Shown in pieces: positions 50,003 through 58,326 of a DNA stretch of 64,000 nucleotides. Location: assembly GCF_009765355.1 (NCBI RefSeq), contig NZ_VTHK01000030.1, forward strand, positions 62,001 through 126,000, written 5' to 3'. Each line of letters opens with the position of its first letter. The stretch's first letter is position 1. The notes under the pieces were generated by a model. That model saw nothing but the letters and a program-made list of their open reading frames with translations, had not been told where the DNA came from and did no database searches. A program made the translations under genes and the position numbers. This DNA comes from Amycolatopsis anabasis (GTDB taxonomy: Bacteria; Actinomycetota; Actinomycetes; Mycobacteriales; Pseudonocardiaceae).

Positions 50003-50329
50003 TTACCGGGATTCCACCGGCAGGCCCGCCGCGGTCCAGTCCTCGATGCCCTCGCGGTACTTGCGCACGTTCGTGTACCCGAGGCCCTCCAGTTTCGACG
50101 CGACCGCCTGGCTGTTGCCGCAGGCCGGGTTCGAGCAGTAGGTGACGATCGCCGCCGCCTTGTCCGGCAGCAGCCCGGCCGCCCGCTCGGCGACCTCGTC
50201 GGCGACCAGCGGCACCGCGCCGGGCAGGTGCTGCTTCGCCCAGTAGTGCTCGCCGAGCGCGTCGATCACCGTGACCGCACCGGCCTCGATGGCCGCCCGC
50301 AGGTCCGCGCGGCTGATCAGTTCCGTCAT
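50003..50329 (-). CDS. single-domain rhodanese
   Basis: A 108-residue sulfurtransferase-fold protein. VTVIDALGEHYWAKQHLPGA is the CH2A region, and the active-site loop is YCSNPACGNSQAVA with the catalytic Cys. The LGYTNVRKYREGIEDWTAAG ending is typical. It could move sulfane sulfur or act in cyanide or persulfide handling. Divergent from a TetR gene 43 bases away, with two palindromes in or near the gap. Confidence 0.9.
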   Translation of the reverse strand: MTELISRADLRAAIEAGAVTVIDALGEHYWAKQHLPGAVPLVADEVAERAAGLLPDKAAAIVTYCSNPACGNSQAVASKLEGLGYTNVRKYREGIEDWTAAGLPVESR

Positions 50330-50353
50330 GAGCAGTGCTCCTCCCAGGTAAGT

Positions 50354-50400
50354 GGACTAGAGTCCGTATCTGATGAACGACGATAACGGACCACAGTCCG
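50354..50400. promoter_or_regulatory. two palindromes at the rhodanese/TetR divergent promoter
   Basis: GGACT-AG-AGTCC (50354-50365) lies in the gap. CGGAC-CACA-GTCCG (50387-50400) lies 14 bases into the TetR gene. Both share GGAC/GTCC half-sites. Centres are 34 bases apart. The probable operator pair of the TetR protein. Confidence 0.6.
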
Positions 50401-51032
50401 GTTATGCAAGGGAGCTGCTGTCCATCGGCAGGAAGCCGCCCCGGGAACGGGCCGACGCGGCGCGCAACCGCGAGCGGATCGTCCAGGCGGCCGAGCGGCT
50501 GTTCGCCGAGCACGGGGTCGGCGCGGTGTCGATGGACCAGATCGCCGCCGAGGCCGGGGTGGGCAAGGGGACCCTGTTCCGGCGGTTCGGGGACAAGGCG
50601 GGCCTGGCCGCCGAACTCCTCGGCGCGCGGGAAAGCGAACTGCAGGAAGCCGTGCTGCGCGGCGCGCCACCGCTCGGTCCCGGCGCGCCCGCGGGTGACC
50701 GGCTGCTCGCCTTCCTCACCACGTACGCGGATTTCCTCGACGCGAACCTCGATCTGGTGCACATGTCGGAGACCGCCAGCGCGGGGGCGCGGTACCGCGT
50801 CGGCGCGTACGCGTTCTGGCACCGGCACACCGAACTGCTCGTGCACGAGGCACGGCCGGAACTCGACGCCGACTTCTTCGCGCACATGCTGCTCGCCCCG
50901 CTCGCGTCCGACCAGCGCAAGGCCCTCGCCGGGGACTACTCCCTGGCCAGGCTGCGCGACGGGATCCGCGCGCTCGCCGCGCTGGTGCTCACCGGCGACC
51001 CCGGGGAATCAGCGCGAGCGGTAAAGCGTTGA
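50373..51032 (+). CDS. TetR-family regulator divergent from rhodanese
   Basis: A 219-residue regulator. HTH: RNRERIVQAAERLFAEHGVG, then AVSMDQIAAEAGVGKGTLFR. The C-terminal helical domain resembles TetR proteins of the GKGTLFRRFGD subgroup. It carries an N-terminal extension of about 30 residues whose codons contain an operator-like palindrome; an internal start after it is possible. Likely represses the rhodanese gene and itself. Confidence 0.88.
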   Translation: MNDDNGPQSGYARELLSIGRKPPRERADAARNRERIVQAAERLFAEHGVGAVSMDQIAAEAGVGKGTLFRRFGDKAGLAAELLGARESELQEAVLRGAPPLGPGAPAGDRLLAFLTTYADFLDANLDLVHMSETASAGARYRVGAYAFWHRHTELLVHEARPELDADFFAHMLLAPLASDQRKALAGDYSLARLRDGIRALAALVLTGDPGESARAVKR

Positions 51033-51102
51033 GCGGCGGGCAACGTCTGAAGAGGTGAAGGGGCCGCCGGGGGTGCGGTCCGCGGATCCACGGAGGAGAG
51101 CC

Positions 51103-51615
51103 ATGAGCGCCGCACTGGCCGACTGGGCGCTGGTCGAGCCCCTTTACCTCGAGCACGCCGACGCCGCCTTCGCCGCCGCCGCGTCGATCCTGGGGTCGGC
51201 GCAGGACGCCGAGGACATCCTCCAGGACGCCACCGTCAAGGCGGCCTGCAAGATCCACACCCTGCGGGATCCCGGGCGGGCGCGCGGCTGGTACCTGGCG
51301 ATCGTCGGCAAGCAGGCGCTCGACCGCTGGCGGCAGCGGCACCGCCAGCGACAGGCCGAGGCACCGCTCGACGACCGGACCGAGCAGACCTGGCAGGTGG
51401 CCGTGCTGCCGGTCGACCGCTATCCCGAACTGCGGCTCGCGCTCGACTTCATCGACACCCTCCCGGACCGGCAGCGCGTGGCGTACCTGCTCTGCCACTA
51501 CTTCGGACTGGACCGCGAATCGATCGCCGACATCCTGGGCTGCGAGCCCGCGACCGTCTCGGTGCACCTGTTCCGCGCCCGGGCGAAGGTGAACCGGGAG
51601 TTCCGGTGGAGGTGA
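51103..51615 (+). CDS. ECF-type sigma factor
   Basis: A 170-residue extracytoplasmic-function sigma factor. Region 2: DAAFAAAASILGSAQDAEDI with LQDATVKAACKI; region 4: TLPDRQRVAYLLCHYFGLDR, ESIADILGCEPATVSVHLFR. No extra C-terminal domain. The ATG at 51103 has GGAGGAGAG upstream. There is no anti-sigma gene beside it; instead it overlaps a second sigma gene, which is unusual and suggests co-expression or a cascade. Confidence 0.88.
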   Translation: MSAALADWALVEPLYLEHADAAFAAAASILGSAQDAEDILQDATVKAACKIHTLRDPGRARGWYLAIVGKQALDRWRQRHRQRQAEAPLDDRTEQTWQVAVLPVDRYPELRLALDFIDTLPDRQRVAYLLCHYFGLDRESIADILGCEPATVSVHLFRARAKVNREFRWR

Positions 51616-52523
51616 GCGCCACCGATTCGGTCCGCGCGTTCCTCGGGCAGATCGGGCGGGTGGCGCTGCTCGACGCGGAACAGGAGGTCGACCTCGCGAA
51701 ACGGATCGAGGCCGGGCTGTACGCGGGTGAGCGGCTGCGCTCGGGCGGGTCGCTCGGCCCGGAACTGCGGCGCGATCTCGAACGGGTCGCGGCCGACGGC
51801 AGGCGGGCGAAGAACCACCTGCTGGAGGCGAACCTGCGGCTCGTCGTCTCGCTCGCCCGGCGCCACACCGGCCGGGGCCTGGACCTGCTCGACCTGATCC
51901 AGGAAGGGAACGTCGGGCTGATCCGCGCGGTCGAGAAGTTCGACTACACCAAGGGTTTCAAGTTCTCCACGTACGCCACCTGGTGGATCCGGCAGGCGAT
52001 CACCCGGGCCACGGCCGACCAGGGGCGGACCATCCGGATCCCGGTGCACCTCGGCGAGGTGATCAACAAGCTGGGGCGGATCCACCGGGAACTGCTGCTC
52101 GACCTCGGCCGCACCCCGACCGTCGAAGAACTCGCGCACGCCGCCGAACTCACCCCGGAGAAGGTGCGGGAGATCCAGGACCACGCCCGGGAGCCGATCA
52201 GCCTGGACCAGACCGTCGGCGACGACGGCGACACCCCGCTCGGCGACTTCATCGAGGACACCTCGGCCGTGGACGCCGTGGAGTCGGTGTCGTTCGAGCT
52301 GCTGCGGGACCAGCTCGACGGCATCTTGAGCACGCTGTCCGAACGGGAGGCGGGCGTGGTCCGGCTGCGGTTCGGCCTGCTCGACGGGCGGCCGCGGACC
52401 CTGGACGAGATCGGCCAGGTCTACGGCGTCACCCGCGAACGGATCCGGCAGATCGAGTCGAAGACCATGGCCAAACTGCGGCATCCCTCCCGGGCTCAGC
52501 CCCTCCGGGACTACCTCGACTAG
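51606..52523 (+). CDS. primary-like (group 2) RNA polymerase sigma factor
   Basis: A 305-residue sigma-70 protein. Region 1.2 is DSVRAFLGQIGRVALLDAEQ, region 2 NLRLVVSLARRHTGRGLDLL with DLIQEGNVGLIRAVEKFDY and FSTYATWWIRQAI, region 3 from about 170, region 4.2 TLDEIGQVYGVTRERIRQIE. It lacks the acidic region 1.1 of a housekeeping sigma. This fits the HrdB/SigB-like group 2 factors. It overlaps the ECF gene by 10 bases; GTG at 51612 gives a GTGA overlap and is an equal alternative start. Confidence 0.93.
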   Translation: MEVSATDSVRAFLGQIGRVALLDAEQEVDLAKRIEAGLYAGERLRSGGSLGPELRRDLERVAADGRRAKNHLLEANLRLVVSLARRHTGRGLDLLDLIQEGNVGLIRAVEKFDYTKGFKFSTYATWWIRQAITRATADQGRTIRIPVHLGEVINKLGRIHRELLLDLGRTPTVEELAHAAELTPEKVREIQDHAREPISLDQTVGDDGDTPLGDFIEDTSAVDAVESVSFELLRDQLDGILSTLSEREAGVVRLRFGLLDGRPRTLDEIGQVYGVTRERIRQIESKTMAKLRHPSRAQPLRDYLD

Positions 52524-52572
52524 CGGGGTCGGCGGGCTGTCGGTGCCGCGACGTACCCTGGACGCGAGACAC

Positions 52573-52597
52573 CCCGCCCGGATCCGGCCCGGGCGGG
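52573..52597 (+). terminator. GC hairpin before mfd
   Basis: CCCGCCCGG (52573-52581) pairs with CCGGGCGGG (52589-52597) around a 7-base loop, in the 108-base gap after the sigma gene and 34 bases before the mfd start. No T-tract. It may end the sigma transcript or act in the mfd leader. Confidence 0.45.
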
Positions 52598-52631
52598 CGT
52601 GCGCCCGTCTTGGTCAAAAGGGGACTTTTCG

Positions 52632-55600
52632 GTGACCGACGCTGCTCTTTCCGGACTGCTGTCCGCCGTGCTCGGCGACCCCGCGCTGCGCGGGGTCCTC
52701 GAGCGCGCCGGTGCGCCACTGCTCGACCTGCAGGGGCCGACCACGATCCGGCAGCTGGTGGCCGCCGCGCTGGCCGCCGAGCAGGGGGCCGGCCGTCCGG
52801 TGCTCGCGGTCACCGCCACCGGGCGCGAGGCCGACGAGCTGACCGCCGCGCTGTCCGGGCTGGTCGGCGCGGCCGCGGTGGCCGACTTCCCGTCCTGGGA
52901 GACGCTGCCGCACGAGCGGTTGTCACCGCGTGCGGACACCGTCGGCCGCCGGATGGACGTGCTGCACCGGCTCACCGGCGAAGGCCACGGCGGCCTGCGC
53001 GTGGTGGTCGCGACCGTGCGCAGCCTGATCCAGCCGATGGCGCCCGGCCTGGGCGCGCTGGCCCCGGTCGAGCTGCGGGTGGGCGAGGAGCAGGAGTTCG
53101 AAGGCGTGCTCGACCGGCTGGTCGAACTCGCCTACACGCGTGTCGACATGGTCGAGAAGCGCGGCGAGTTCGCGGTGCGCGGCGGGATCCTGGACGTCTT
53201 CCCGCCGACCGCCGACCACCCGTGCCGGGTGGAGTTCTGGGGCGACGAGGTCAGCGAGATCCGTGCGTTCGCGGTGTCCGACCAGCGCTCGCTGCCCGGC
53301 GAGATCGGCGAGGTCGTCGCGCCGCCGTGCCGCGAGATCCTGCTCACCGCCGACGTCAAGGCGCGGGCCGCGAAACTGGCGGCCGAGCACGCGGCGGACG
53401 CCCAGCTGGCCGAGATGCTCACCAAACTGGCCGACGGAATCCCTTGCGAGGGAATGGAAGCGCTCATCCCGGTGCTGTGCGACGGCGAGCTGGAACTGCT
53501 CACCGACGCGATGCCGAAGGGCACCCACGTGCTGCTGTGCGATCCGGAGAAGATCCGCGCGCGGGCGCACGATCTGGTGCGGACCGGGCAGGAGTTCCTG
53601 GAGGCGTCCTGGACCACCGCGGCGGGCGGCGGCCAGGCGCCGATCGACCTCGGCGCGTCCGCGTACCGCGATCTGGCCGAAGTGGCCAAGCACGCGGGCG
53701 AGACCGGGCGCCCGTGGTGGACGCTGTCCCAGCTCACCTCCGAGGACGCGGACGTCCACCGGGTCGGCATCGAGGCCGCGCCCGCCTACCGGGGCGATCT
53801 CGAGCGGGCGGCGACCGAGCTGCGCGCGCACACCGCGGCGGGCGGGGCGGCGGTGCTGGTGGTCGCCGGGCACGGCACCGCGGCGCGCGCGGTGGAGCAG
53901 CTCTCCGGGGCCGAGGTCCCGGCCACCCTCGCGGAGGACGGGGTGACCGCCGCGCCCGCCACCGGGGTGGTCACGGTCACCTGCGGCGGCCTGTCCGACG
54001 GGTTCGTGGCGCCGGAACTGGGCCTGGTGGTGCTCAGCGAGGCCGATCTCACCGGCCGCGGCGCGAGCGCCGGATCGTCCACAAGGGACCTGAACACCAA
54101 GATGCCGTCGCGGCGGCGCAACGCGGTCGATCCGCTCGCGCTGAAGTCCGGCGACTACGTGGTGCACGATCAGCACGGCATCGGGCGGTTCGTGGAAATG
54201 GTCCAGCGGACGGTCGGCGGCGCGACCCGCGAGTACCTGCTGCTGGAGTACGCCTCGTCCAAACGGGGCCAGCCGGGCGACCGGTTGTTCGTGCCCACCG
54301 ATCAGCTCGACGAGGTCTCCCGGTACGTCGGCGGCGAACTGCCGACGCTGAACAAGCTCGGCGGCTCGGACTGGAAGAACACGAAGGCCAAGGCGCGCAA
54401 GGCGGTCAAGGAGATCGCCGCCGAGCTGGTGCAGCTCTACGCGGCGCGGCAGGCGGCGCCCGGGCACGCCTTCGGGCCGGACACCCCGTGGCAGTCCGAA
54501 CTGGAGGACGCGTTCCCGTTCGTCGAGACCGCCGATCAGCTCGCGGCCATCGACGAGGTCAAGGCCGATATGCAACGCGGCGTGCCGATGGACCGGGTCA
54601 TCTGCGGGGACGTGGGCTACGGCAAGACCGAGATCGCGGTGCGGGCGGCGTTCAAGGCGGTGCAGGACGGCAAGCAGGTGGTCGTCCTGGTGCCCACCAC
54701 CCTGCTCGCGCAGCAGCACCTGAACACGTTCACCGAGCGGATGCGGTCCTTCCCGGTGACCATCAAGGGCCTGTCCCGGTTCACCGTGAAGTCCGAAGTG
54801 GACGGTGTGCTCGAGGGGCTGGCCTCGGGCGAGGTGGACATCGTGATCGGGACGCACCGCCTGCTGCAGACCGGAATCCGGTACAAGGACCTCGGCCTGG
54901 TGATCGTGGACGAGGAGCAGCGGTTCGGGGTCGAGCACAAGGAGCACATCAAGGCGCTGCGCACGCACGTCGACGTGCTCACCATGTCCGCGACGCCGAT
55001 CCCGCGGACGCTGGAGATGTCGCTGGCCGGGATCCGGGAGATGTCCACGATCCTCACCCCGCCCGAGGACCGGCACCCGATCCTGACCTATGTCGGCGCG
55101 TACGACGACAAGCAGGTGGGCGCCGCGATCCGGCGCGAGCTGCTGCGCGACGGCCAGGTCTTCTACGTGCACAACCGGGTTTCCTCGATCGAGAAGGCCG
55201 CGCGGCGGCTGCGCGAGCTGGTACCGGAGGCGCGGGTGGTCACCGCGCACGGGCAGATGAACGAGGACAAGCTGGAGAAGATCATCGAGGGGTTCTGGGC
55301 CCGCGAGTTCGACGTGCTGGTCTGCACGACGATCGTGGAGACCGGGCTGGACATCTCGAACGCGAACACCCTGATCGTCGAGCGCGGCGATCTGCTGGGC
55401 CTGGCGCAGCTGCACCAGCTGCGCGGCCGGGTCGGCCGCGGGCGCGAGCGCGGGTACTCGTACTTCCTGTACCCGCCCGAGGCGCCGCTGACCGAGACCG
55501 CGCACGACCGGCTGGCCACCATCGCGCAGAACACCGAACTGGGCGCGGGCATGGCGGTCGCGATGAAGGACCTGGAGATCCGCGGCGCCGGGAACATCCT

Positions 55601-56213
55601 GGGCGCCGAGCAGTCCGGGCACATCGCGGGCGTCGGCTTCGACCTGTACGTGCGGCTGGTCGGCGAGGCGGTGGACGTGTTCCGCAAGCACGCCGGGGCC
55701 GAACCCGCCGGGGAGGACGAGACGCCGACCGAGGTCCGGGTGGATCTCCCGGTGGACGCGCACATCCCGCACGACTACGTGCCGGGGGAGCGGCTGCGGC
55801 TGGAGGCGTACCGCAAGATCGCCGCCGCGCCGGACGCCGAGGGCCTGCACGCGGTGGAAGAGGAGCTGATCGACCGGTACGGCCAGCCCCCCGCGCCGGT
55901 GCGCAGGCTGCTCGCGGTGGCCACGTTCCGGCACGCCTGCCGGGCCGCCGGGGTCACCGAGGTGTCCACCCAGGGCAACACGATCCGGTTCGCCCCGCTG
56001 CCGCTCGCCGATTCGCAACTGGTCCGGCTCAAGCGCCTGTACCCGAAGGCCGTGTTCAAGGCGGTGACCAACACGGTGTCGGTGCCCAAGCCGACCGAGG
56101 GCCCGGCGGGCGGCCGGATGGGCGCGCCCCCGCTGCGCGACGAGGCCCTCCTCGACTGGTGCGCGAAACTCCTCACCCAGCTCACCAAGTCCCCCGCTCC
56201 CGTCGGCTCGTGA
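52632..56213 (+). CDS. mfd: transcription-repair coupling factor
   Basis: A 1193-residue SF2 translocase that removes stalled RNA polymerase and recruits UvrA. The N-terminal UvrB-like part begins LLDLQGPTTIRQLVAAALAA, the RNA polymerase-interaction domain includes DYVVHDQHGIGRFVEMVQRT. The motor has Walker A CGDVGYGKTEIAVRAAFKAV near 658, Walker B VIVDEEQRFGVEHKEH near 757 and RGDLLGLAQLHQLRGRVGRG (motif VI). The C-terminal TRCF domain is present, so it is full length. The GTG at 52632 has AAGGGGA upstream. Confidence 0.97.
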   Translation: MTDAALSGLLSAVLGDPALRGVLERAGAPLLDLQGPTTIRQLVAAALAAEQGAGRPVLAVTATGREADELTAALSGLVGAAAVADFPSWETLPHERLSPRADTVGRRMDVLHRLTGEGHGGLRVVVATVRSLIQPMAPGLGALAPVELRVGEEQEFEGVLDRLVELAYTRVDMVEKRGEFAVRGGILDVFPPTADHPCRVEFWGDEVSEIRAFAVSDQRSLPGEIGEVVAPPCREILLTADVKARAAKLAAEHAADAQLAEMLTKLADGIPCEGMEALIPVLCDGELELLTDAMPKGTHVLLCDPEKIRARAHDLVRTGQEFLEASWTTAAGGGQAPIDLGASAYRDLAEVAKHAGETGRPWWTLSQLTSEDADVHRVGIEAAPAYRGDLERAATELRAHTAAGGAAVLVVAGHGTAARAVEQLSGAEVPATLAEDGVTAAPATGVVTVTCGGLSDGFVAPELGLVVLSEADLTGRGASAGSSTRDLNTKMPSRRRNAVDPLALKSGDYVVHDQHGIGRFVEMVQRTVGGATREYLLLEYASSKRGQPGDRLFVPTDQLDEVSRYVGGELPTLNKLGGSDWKNTKAKARKAVKEIAAELVQLYAARQAAPGHAFGPDTPWQSELEDAFPFVETADQLAAIDEVKADMQRGVPMDRVICGDVGYGKTEIAVRAAFKAVQDGKQVVVLVPTTLLAQQHLNTFTERMRSFPVTIKGLSRFTVKSEVDGVLEGLASGEVDIVIGTHRLLQTGIRYKDLGLVIVDEEQRFGVEHKEHIKALRTHVDVLTMSATPIPRTLEMSLAGIREMSTILTPPEDRHPILTYVGAYDDKQVGAAIRRELLRDGQVFYVHNRVSSIEKAARRLRELVPEARVVTAHGQMNEDKLEKIIEGFWAREFDVLVCTTIVETGLDISNANTLIVERGDLLGLAQLHQLRGRVGRGRERGYSYFLYPPEAPLTETAHDRLATIAQNTELGAGMAVAMKDLEIRGAGNILGAEQSGHIAGVGFDLYVRLVGEAVDVFRKHAGAEPAGEDETPTEVRVDLPVDAHIPHDYVPGERLRLEAYRKIAAAPDAEGLHAVEEELIDRYGQPPAPVRRLLAVATFRHACRAAGVTEVSTQGNTIRFAPLPLADSQLVRLKRLYPKAVFKAVTNTVSVPKPTEGPAGGRMGAPPLRDEALLDWCAKLLTQLTKSPAPVGS

Positions 56214-56292
56214 CCGAATGCCGCGGGGGACAAGGCGAACAGCGCGTGGGGGTGTGTTCACGCGGTGCGGTTGTGAGAGGGTTGGGGTTGTG

Positions 56293-57330
56293 ATGAGGAT
56301 CATCGGCCGCCCCCGGGCGCTGCTCGCAGTTCTTGCCGCCTCCCTGCTGCTCGCCGGTTGCGGTTCCGGGCCGGGCCGGATGAACACCGCGGTCATCACC
56401 GGCGGGGAGACCGTGTCCGTGGACGAGATCCAGTCCCGGGTGGACAAGGTGCTCGCGTCCAGCGACTTCGCCAGGACGCTCGCCCAGCAGCACAAGCTGG
56501 ATCTGCTCTCGCGCGAGATCCTCACCCGCGAGGTCCTCTACCAGGCCACCGAGAAGGCGGCCCAGCGCGAGGGCCTGCGTGTCGACGAGAAGGAACTCGC
56601 GGGGATGGTCGCGCAGCGCGAGGCCGCGAAGGCCGCGCTCGCGCAGCAGATCGGCCAGGACGGCATCGAGGCGCAGCTCGGCCTGGCCGCCGACGCCGCC
56701 TTCGACACCACCCAGGTGGTGCGCAACGAGGTGCTCCAGGGCGAACTCGGCGCCAAGTACCTGCAGCGGCTCGCGGTCACCTTCGAGGGCGCGCTCATCG
56801 ACAGCGGCGACACCAGGACCGTCGCGAAGAAACTCGCGGCGCAGCTCGCCGCCGAACCGGCGAACGCGCAGCAGGTGATCGCCGCGTCCGGGCAGGACGG
56901 CGCCCGGCCGCTGAACAACGAGACGCTCAGCCTGGTCAGCGGCCTGCTGGTGTCCCGGAACCAGGAGTTCGAACTCTCCAGCAGCGCGCTGTTCAGCTCG
57001 GCGCCGGGCACCGTGGTCGCCTTCCCGCTCAGTTCGCAGAGCATGGGCCAGGCGGCCGAAGGCGGCGCGAGCACGGCCTGGGTGGTCGGCCTGATCACCA
57101 ACCGGAACGAGAACGCGGCGCTCACCGAGAAGGAAGCCCAGATCGTCCCGGAGATCCCGGAGGGCCTGCTGAGCAAGATCGGCAGGCGGCTGGTGTCCCG
57201 GGTCGTGCCCGAGCTGAACGTGCAGGTCAGTCCGCGCTACGGCGTCTGGGACCCGATCGGCAACAAGGTCGCGCCGCGCGCCGAGGAGACCGTGGGCTAC
57301 CTGTACCCCGCCCGCGCCGCGCAACCGTGA
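56293..57330 (+). CDS. SurA-N-like exported lipoprotein
   Basis: A 345-residue lipoprotein. The signal ends in the lipobox LLAGC (Cys near 24). The mature start TAVITGGETVSVDEIQSRVD and the helical block (LSREILTREVLYQATEKAAQ) match the SurA N-terminal chaperone-like domain found in actinobacteria, without a parvulin domain. It may assist folding of exported proteins. ATG at 56293, with a GTG one codon earlier. The stop overlaps the mazG GTG as GTGA, so the two are coupled. Confidence 0.82.
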   Translation: MRIIGRPRALLAVLAASLLLAGCGSGPGRMNTAVITGGETVSVDEIQSRVDKVLASSDFARTLAQQHKLDLLSREILTREVLYQATEKAAQREGLRVDEKELAGMVAQREAAKAALAQQIGQDGIEAQLGLAADAAFDTTQVVRNEVLQGELGAKYLQRLAVTFEGALIDSGDTRTVAKKLAAQLAAEPANAQQVIAASGQDGARPLNNETLSLVSGLLVSRNQEFELSSSALFSSAPGTVVAFPLSSQSMGQAAEGGASTAWVVGLITNRNENAALTEKEAQIVPEIPEGLLSKIGRRLVSRVVPELNVQVSPRYGVWDPIGNKVAPRAEETVGYLYPARAAQP

Positions 57331-58277
57331 GCCCGCAAAGCACCGTCGTCCTGATCGCCCGGGGCGCGCCGTCTGTGCTGCCCGCAGCCGCGGTGCCCGA
57401 ACTGCGCGGGCCGCGGCCGGTGTACGCGGCCTCCGACGCCGATCCGGCCGAGTTCGGCGTGGAACCGGCGCCGGATCCGGAGAAACTCCTCGCCGAGCCG
57501 GTCGTGCTGATCGCCGCGTCGCCCGCGGAACCGGGTGCGGCGGCGTTGCTTTCGGCCGGGGCGCGGCGCGTCGAGTCGCCGCGGTGGCCCGGTTCGGGCC
57601 TGCTCGAGGCCGCCGAGGTGATGGACCGGCTCCGCTCGCCCGGCGGCTGCCCGTGGGACGCCGTGCAGACGCACGAATCGCTGCGCCAGTACCTGGTCGA
57701 GGAGACCTACGAACTCCTCGACGCGATCGAGCAGAACGACCGCGCCGCCCTGCGCGAGGAACTCGGGGACGTGCTGCTCCAGGTGCTCTTCCACGCCCGG
57801 GTCGCGTCCGAGCACGCGCAGGACCCGTTCGACATCGACGAGGTCGCCGGGGAACTGGTGGCCAAACTCGTCGGCCGCCACCCGCACGTCTTCGCCGACG
57901 CGGCCCGGGTGCACACGGCCGAGCACCAGGAAGTGAAGTGGGAGGAGCTCAAGCAGGCCGAGAAGCGGCGGGAGTCCATTGTGGACGGAGTCGCGCTCGG
58001 CCAGCCCGCGGCCGCGCTGGCCGGGAAGCTCGGGCAGCGCACCGGCCGCGCCGGGATCCCGTTCGACCTGTTCCCGGGCGGTTCCGAACCCGCCGCCCAG
58101 CTGTTCCGGGTGGCGGCGGGCGCCAAACGGGCCGGGATCGATCCGGAGGGCGAGTTGCGCGCGGTGGCCAAGCGGTTCGCCGGACAAGTGCGGGCCGCCG
58201 AACGCGCCGCCCGGGCCGACGGCCTCGACCCGGCGACCCTGGAAGCCGAGGGCTGGCGCCGCTACTGGCCGCGCTGA
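57327..58277 (+). CDS. mazG: nucleoside triphosphate pyrophosphohydrolase
   Basis: A 316-residue MazG enzyme that hydrolyses non-canonical or excess NTPs to NMP and pyrophosphate. The core is EVMDRLRSPGGCPWDAVQTH, ESLRQYLVEETYELLDAIEQ with the metal-binding EExxE, then REELGDVLLQVLFHARVA and VGRHPHVFAD. The N-terminal 100 residues are the low-conservation extension seen in mycobacterial MazG. Start GTG at 57327 overlaps the upstream stop. It lies in the mfd-mazG-eno order usual in actinobacteria. Confidence 0.95.
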   Translation: MSPQSTVVLIARGAPSVLPAAAVPELRGPRPVYAASDADPAEFGVEPAPDPEKLLAEPVVLIAASPAEPGAAALLSAGARRVESPRWPGSGLLEAAEVMDRLRSPGGCPWDAVQTHESLRQYLVEETYELLDAIEQNDRAALREELGDVLLQVLFHARVASEHAQDPFDIDEVAGELVAKLVGRHPHVFADAARVHTAEHQEVKWEELKQAEKRRESIVDGVALGQPAAALAGKLGQRTGRAGIPFDLFPGGSEPAAQLFRVAAGAKRAGIDPEGELRAVAKRFAGQVRAAERAARADGLDPATLEAEGWRRYWPR

Positions 58278-58301
58278 TCCGAAAGTGCGCGCACTTTCGG
58301 A
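58278..58301. terminator. perfect 24-bp palindrome right after the mazG stop (family E, copy 3)
   Basis: TCCGAAAGTGCG (58278-58289) is followed directly by its exact complement (58290-58301). It starts on the base after the mazG stop codon and lies 25 bases before the next co-oriented gene. Same core as 35591. Confidence 0.75.
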
Positions 58302-58326
58302 GCGCCCGGGCCAGTAACCTGTTCGG

